This document shows, piece by piece, positions 13,134-14,427 of a stretch of 14,427 nt of DNA. The position numbers were made by a program, and so were the translations under genes. The first letter of the stretch is position 1. Every line of letters begins with the position of its first letter. Location of the stretch: the NCBI GenBank assembly GCA_021296015.1, contig JAGWBG010000122.1:1-14427 (forward strand), written 5' to 3'. The notes under the pieces are model-generated. The model did no database searches. It saw only the letters and a list, made by a program, of their open reading frames with translations, and was not told the origin of the DNA. Source of the DNA: Dehalococcoidia bacterium. Its GTDB lineage: Bacteria > Chloroflexota > Dehalococcoidia > Lucifugimonadales > JAGWBF01.

Positions 13134-14147
13134 CTAGCTGATGCCTTCCCACTCGGCCCTTGGGGGCCTTCCCATAAGCTCCGCTACCGCCTGTCTGGGT
13201 TCCAGCCCTTCAAATAGCACCTGGTGAGTGGCCCTGGCAATGGGAACCTCCACGCCGAGTCCCTCAGCCATCTTGAGAGCGGCCACTGTCGTGTACACTC
13301 CCTCGGCCACGTTCTTCATGGAGGATAGTATATCCTCCAGGGGCTTGCCGTCGGCCAATTGCTGGCCCACAAAATGGTTGCGGCTCAGCAAGCTGGCACA
13401 AGTTGCCACAAGGTCTCCCAGGCCCGCCAGACCCGCAAAGGTAATGGGACTGGCACCGGCGGCAACCCCAAGCCGGGTTATCTCAGCCAGGCCTCGGGTT
13501 ATGAAAGCGGCTTTGCCATTGTCCCCGTACCCCAGACCGTCACATATCCCCGCGCCCAGTGTGATGACGTTCTTCAAAGCCCCGCCCAATTCCACGCCTA
13601 TGATGTCTTCGTTGGTATACACGCGAAAAGAGGGGGACATCAGGACTTTCTGGGCCTCCATGGCTGCTCCCGGCTGCCGTGACGCCACCACGGTGGAGGC
13701 TGGCTTACCCTCGGCTATCTCTAGGGCCAGGTTAGGGCCTGACAGGGCGCAAATCCTTGAGCTGTGCCCAGGAGGAAGCTCCTCCTCCAATACCTGGCTC
13801 ATCCGTTTCCCGGTTTCCATATCCAGCCCCTTGGAAGCGCTGAGGATGATGGTCCGTCTATCTATGGCTCCCCGGAAGCGCCTCACGTTATCCCGAAAGC
13901 TCCCGGAAGGCACGGCGAGTATAGCCATTCCGGCCCCGTACAGGGCCTCTTCCGGGTCGTGGGCAACCCTCAAGGACTCTGGAAACTCCACACCGGGCAG
14001 AAAGCGAGAGTTCTGCCTTTGTGACTCAAGCTCTCCCGACTCCTGGGGCGTGCGAGCCAGCATCGTCACCGGGATGTTTTTACGCGCAATGATTATGCCA
14101 AGGGTGGTGCCGCAGGTAGTGGTCCCTATTACGGCGACTTTCTCCAA
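13134..14147 (-). CDS. gpsA: Glycerol-3-phosphate dehydrogenase [NAD(P)+]
   Basis: Reduces dihydroxyacetone phosphate to sn-glycerol 3-phosphate for phospholipid synthesis; 337 aa. It has an N-terminal Rossmann fold (VAVIGTTTCGTTLG), SASKGLD, ALSGPNLALEIAEG, the catalytic Lys in GVELGGALKNV, GLGYGDNGKAAFITRGLAEITRLG, and FAGLAGLGDLVATC. The nucleotide-binding glycines read G-x-T-x-x-G, not GxGxxG: the middle Gly is replaced by Thr10. The start is TTG 14147, the only one that keeps the Rossmann strand, with a GGGGG site upstream. It follows plsY by 5 bases, so the two are an operon supplying and then acylating glycerol 3-phosphate. Confidence 0.94.
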   Translation of the reverse strand: MEKVAVIGTTTCGTTLGIIIARKNIPVTMLARTPQESGELESQRQNSRFLPGVEFPESLRVAHDPEEALYGAGMAILAVPSGSFRDNVRRFRGAIDRRTIILSASKGLDMETGKRMSQVLEEELPPGHSSRICALSGPNLALEIAEGKPASTVVASRQPGAAMEAQKVLMSPSFRVYTNEDIIGVELGGALKNVITLGAGICDGLGYGDNGKAAFITRGLAEITRLGVAAGASPITFAGLAGLGDLVATCASLLSRNHFVGQQLADGKPLEDILSSMKNVAEGVYTTVAALKMAEGLGVEVPIARATHQVLFEGLEPRQAVAELMGRPPRAEWEGIS

Positions 14148-14152
14148 CCCGG

Positions 14153-14427
14153 CTACCCCCCGCCTGTACCAGGACTGGGAGCTTCACCAATCCGGTCAGC
14201 ACGTTGCCCAAGCTTGCGCTCCGTTCCCCGGATGAGGCGTCGGATGTTGTCCCTGTGCTGCCAGATTATGATGGCACCGCCGATTCCGGTGTAGTAGAGG
14301 TACGTCTTGGGGGCGTGGTCTAGCAATGCTATTGACAGGAGGGCAAGAAAGGCGACAAGTACCGATAATACAGAGCCAAGCGAAAGGTATCTGCTCAATA
14401 GAGATATCGGTGTGAAGATAGCTAAAG
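14153..14427 (-). CDS. plsY: Glycerol-3-phosphate acyltransferase PlsY, C-terminal part (5' end outside window)
   Basis: Integral membrane enzyme that transfers an acyl group from acyl phosphate to glycerol 3-phosphate. The frame is open to the window edge, so the TTG at 14398 is internal: residues before it (LAIFTPISLL) join smoothly to SRYLSLGSVL, a conserved PlsY segment. Two hydrophobic helices follow (SVLVAFLALLSIALL; YLYYTGIGGAIIIW), then the family ending QHRDNIRRLIRGTERKLG and a Gly/Pro-rich tail. It is upstream of gpsA in the same transcript. Confidence 0.9.
   Translation of the reverse strand, partial: LAIFTPISLLSRYLSLGSVLSVLVAFLALLSIALLDHAPKTYLYYTGIGGAIIIWQHRDNIRRLIRGTERKLGQRADRIGEAPSPGTGGG

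Noticed and set aside
13228..14235. 335-codon antisense ORF over gpsA
   Set aside because: The minus frame is a full GpsA with all motifs; the plus frame is low-complexity Ser/Pro/Ala shadow.
1..14427. CRISPR array, tRNA/rRNA genes, integrase, toxin-antitoxin or defence operon
   Set aside because: Looked for on both strands by eye; no regularly spaced repeats, tRNA T-loop/anticodon layout, or recognisable proteins of these systems.

Overview
This is a bacterial chromosome segment made of housekeeping genes separated by repeat-rich spacers. Moderately GC-rich coding, GTG/TTG starts, and the character of the proteins point to Chloroflexota, probably a Dehalococcoidia/SAR202-like lineage. The lineage call is an inference from family resemblance: pyrG, transaldolase and rho in that order, C-terminally anchored surface proteins with Pro/Thr linkers, and a GxTxxG-type GpsA. 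No search was run.

Left block (1-3168, + strand): the 3' part of pyrG (CTP synthase) interrupted by an in-frame TAA, a transaldolase/fructose-6-phosphate aldolase, and transcription terminator Rho, whose leader contains a double stem. The order pyrG ... tal ... rho is also found in Bacillus. Next comes an approximately 880-base spacer (3169-4049). Its first half is a mosaic of hairpin repeats sharing a CGTCATTCC/GGAATGACG end. Its second half holds a strong promoter (3664-3692) and a roughly 350-base leader containing a possible 47-codon upstream ORF.

Middle block: a 949-residue secreted Ig-like surface protein (4050-6899) with a hairpin after it; a small GIY-YIG nuclease (7052-7390) between two direct copies of one intergenic repeat; hrcA on the minus strand (7517-8539); a divergent metallo-beta-lactamase-fold gene (8724-9355/9359) with a probable 3' frameshift; and a convergent small membrane-anchored exported protein (9356-9934, minus). 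The hrcA and MBL promoters are back to back, with their -35 boxes only 3 bp apart.

Right block: dnaJ, prmA and rsmE (+) form a classical chaperone/translation-modification operon with an attenuator-like hairpin after dnaJ. Convergent to them are gpsA and the 3' part of plsY (minus), two consecutive steps of phospholipid synthesis.

The most interesting signals are the GIY-YIG gene flanked by, and partly encoded by, a dispersed palindromic repeat; the lesions in pyrG and the MBL gene; the abutting divergent promoters at hrcA; and the long leader of the surface-protein gene. I see no CRISPR array, tRNA, rRNA, integrase or defence operon.
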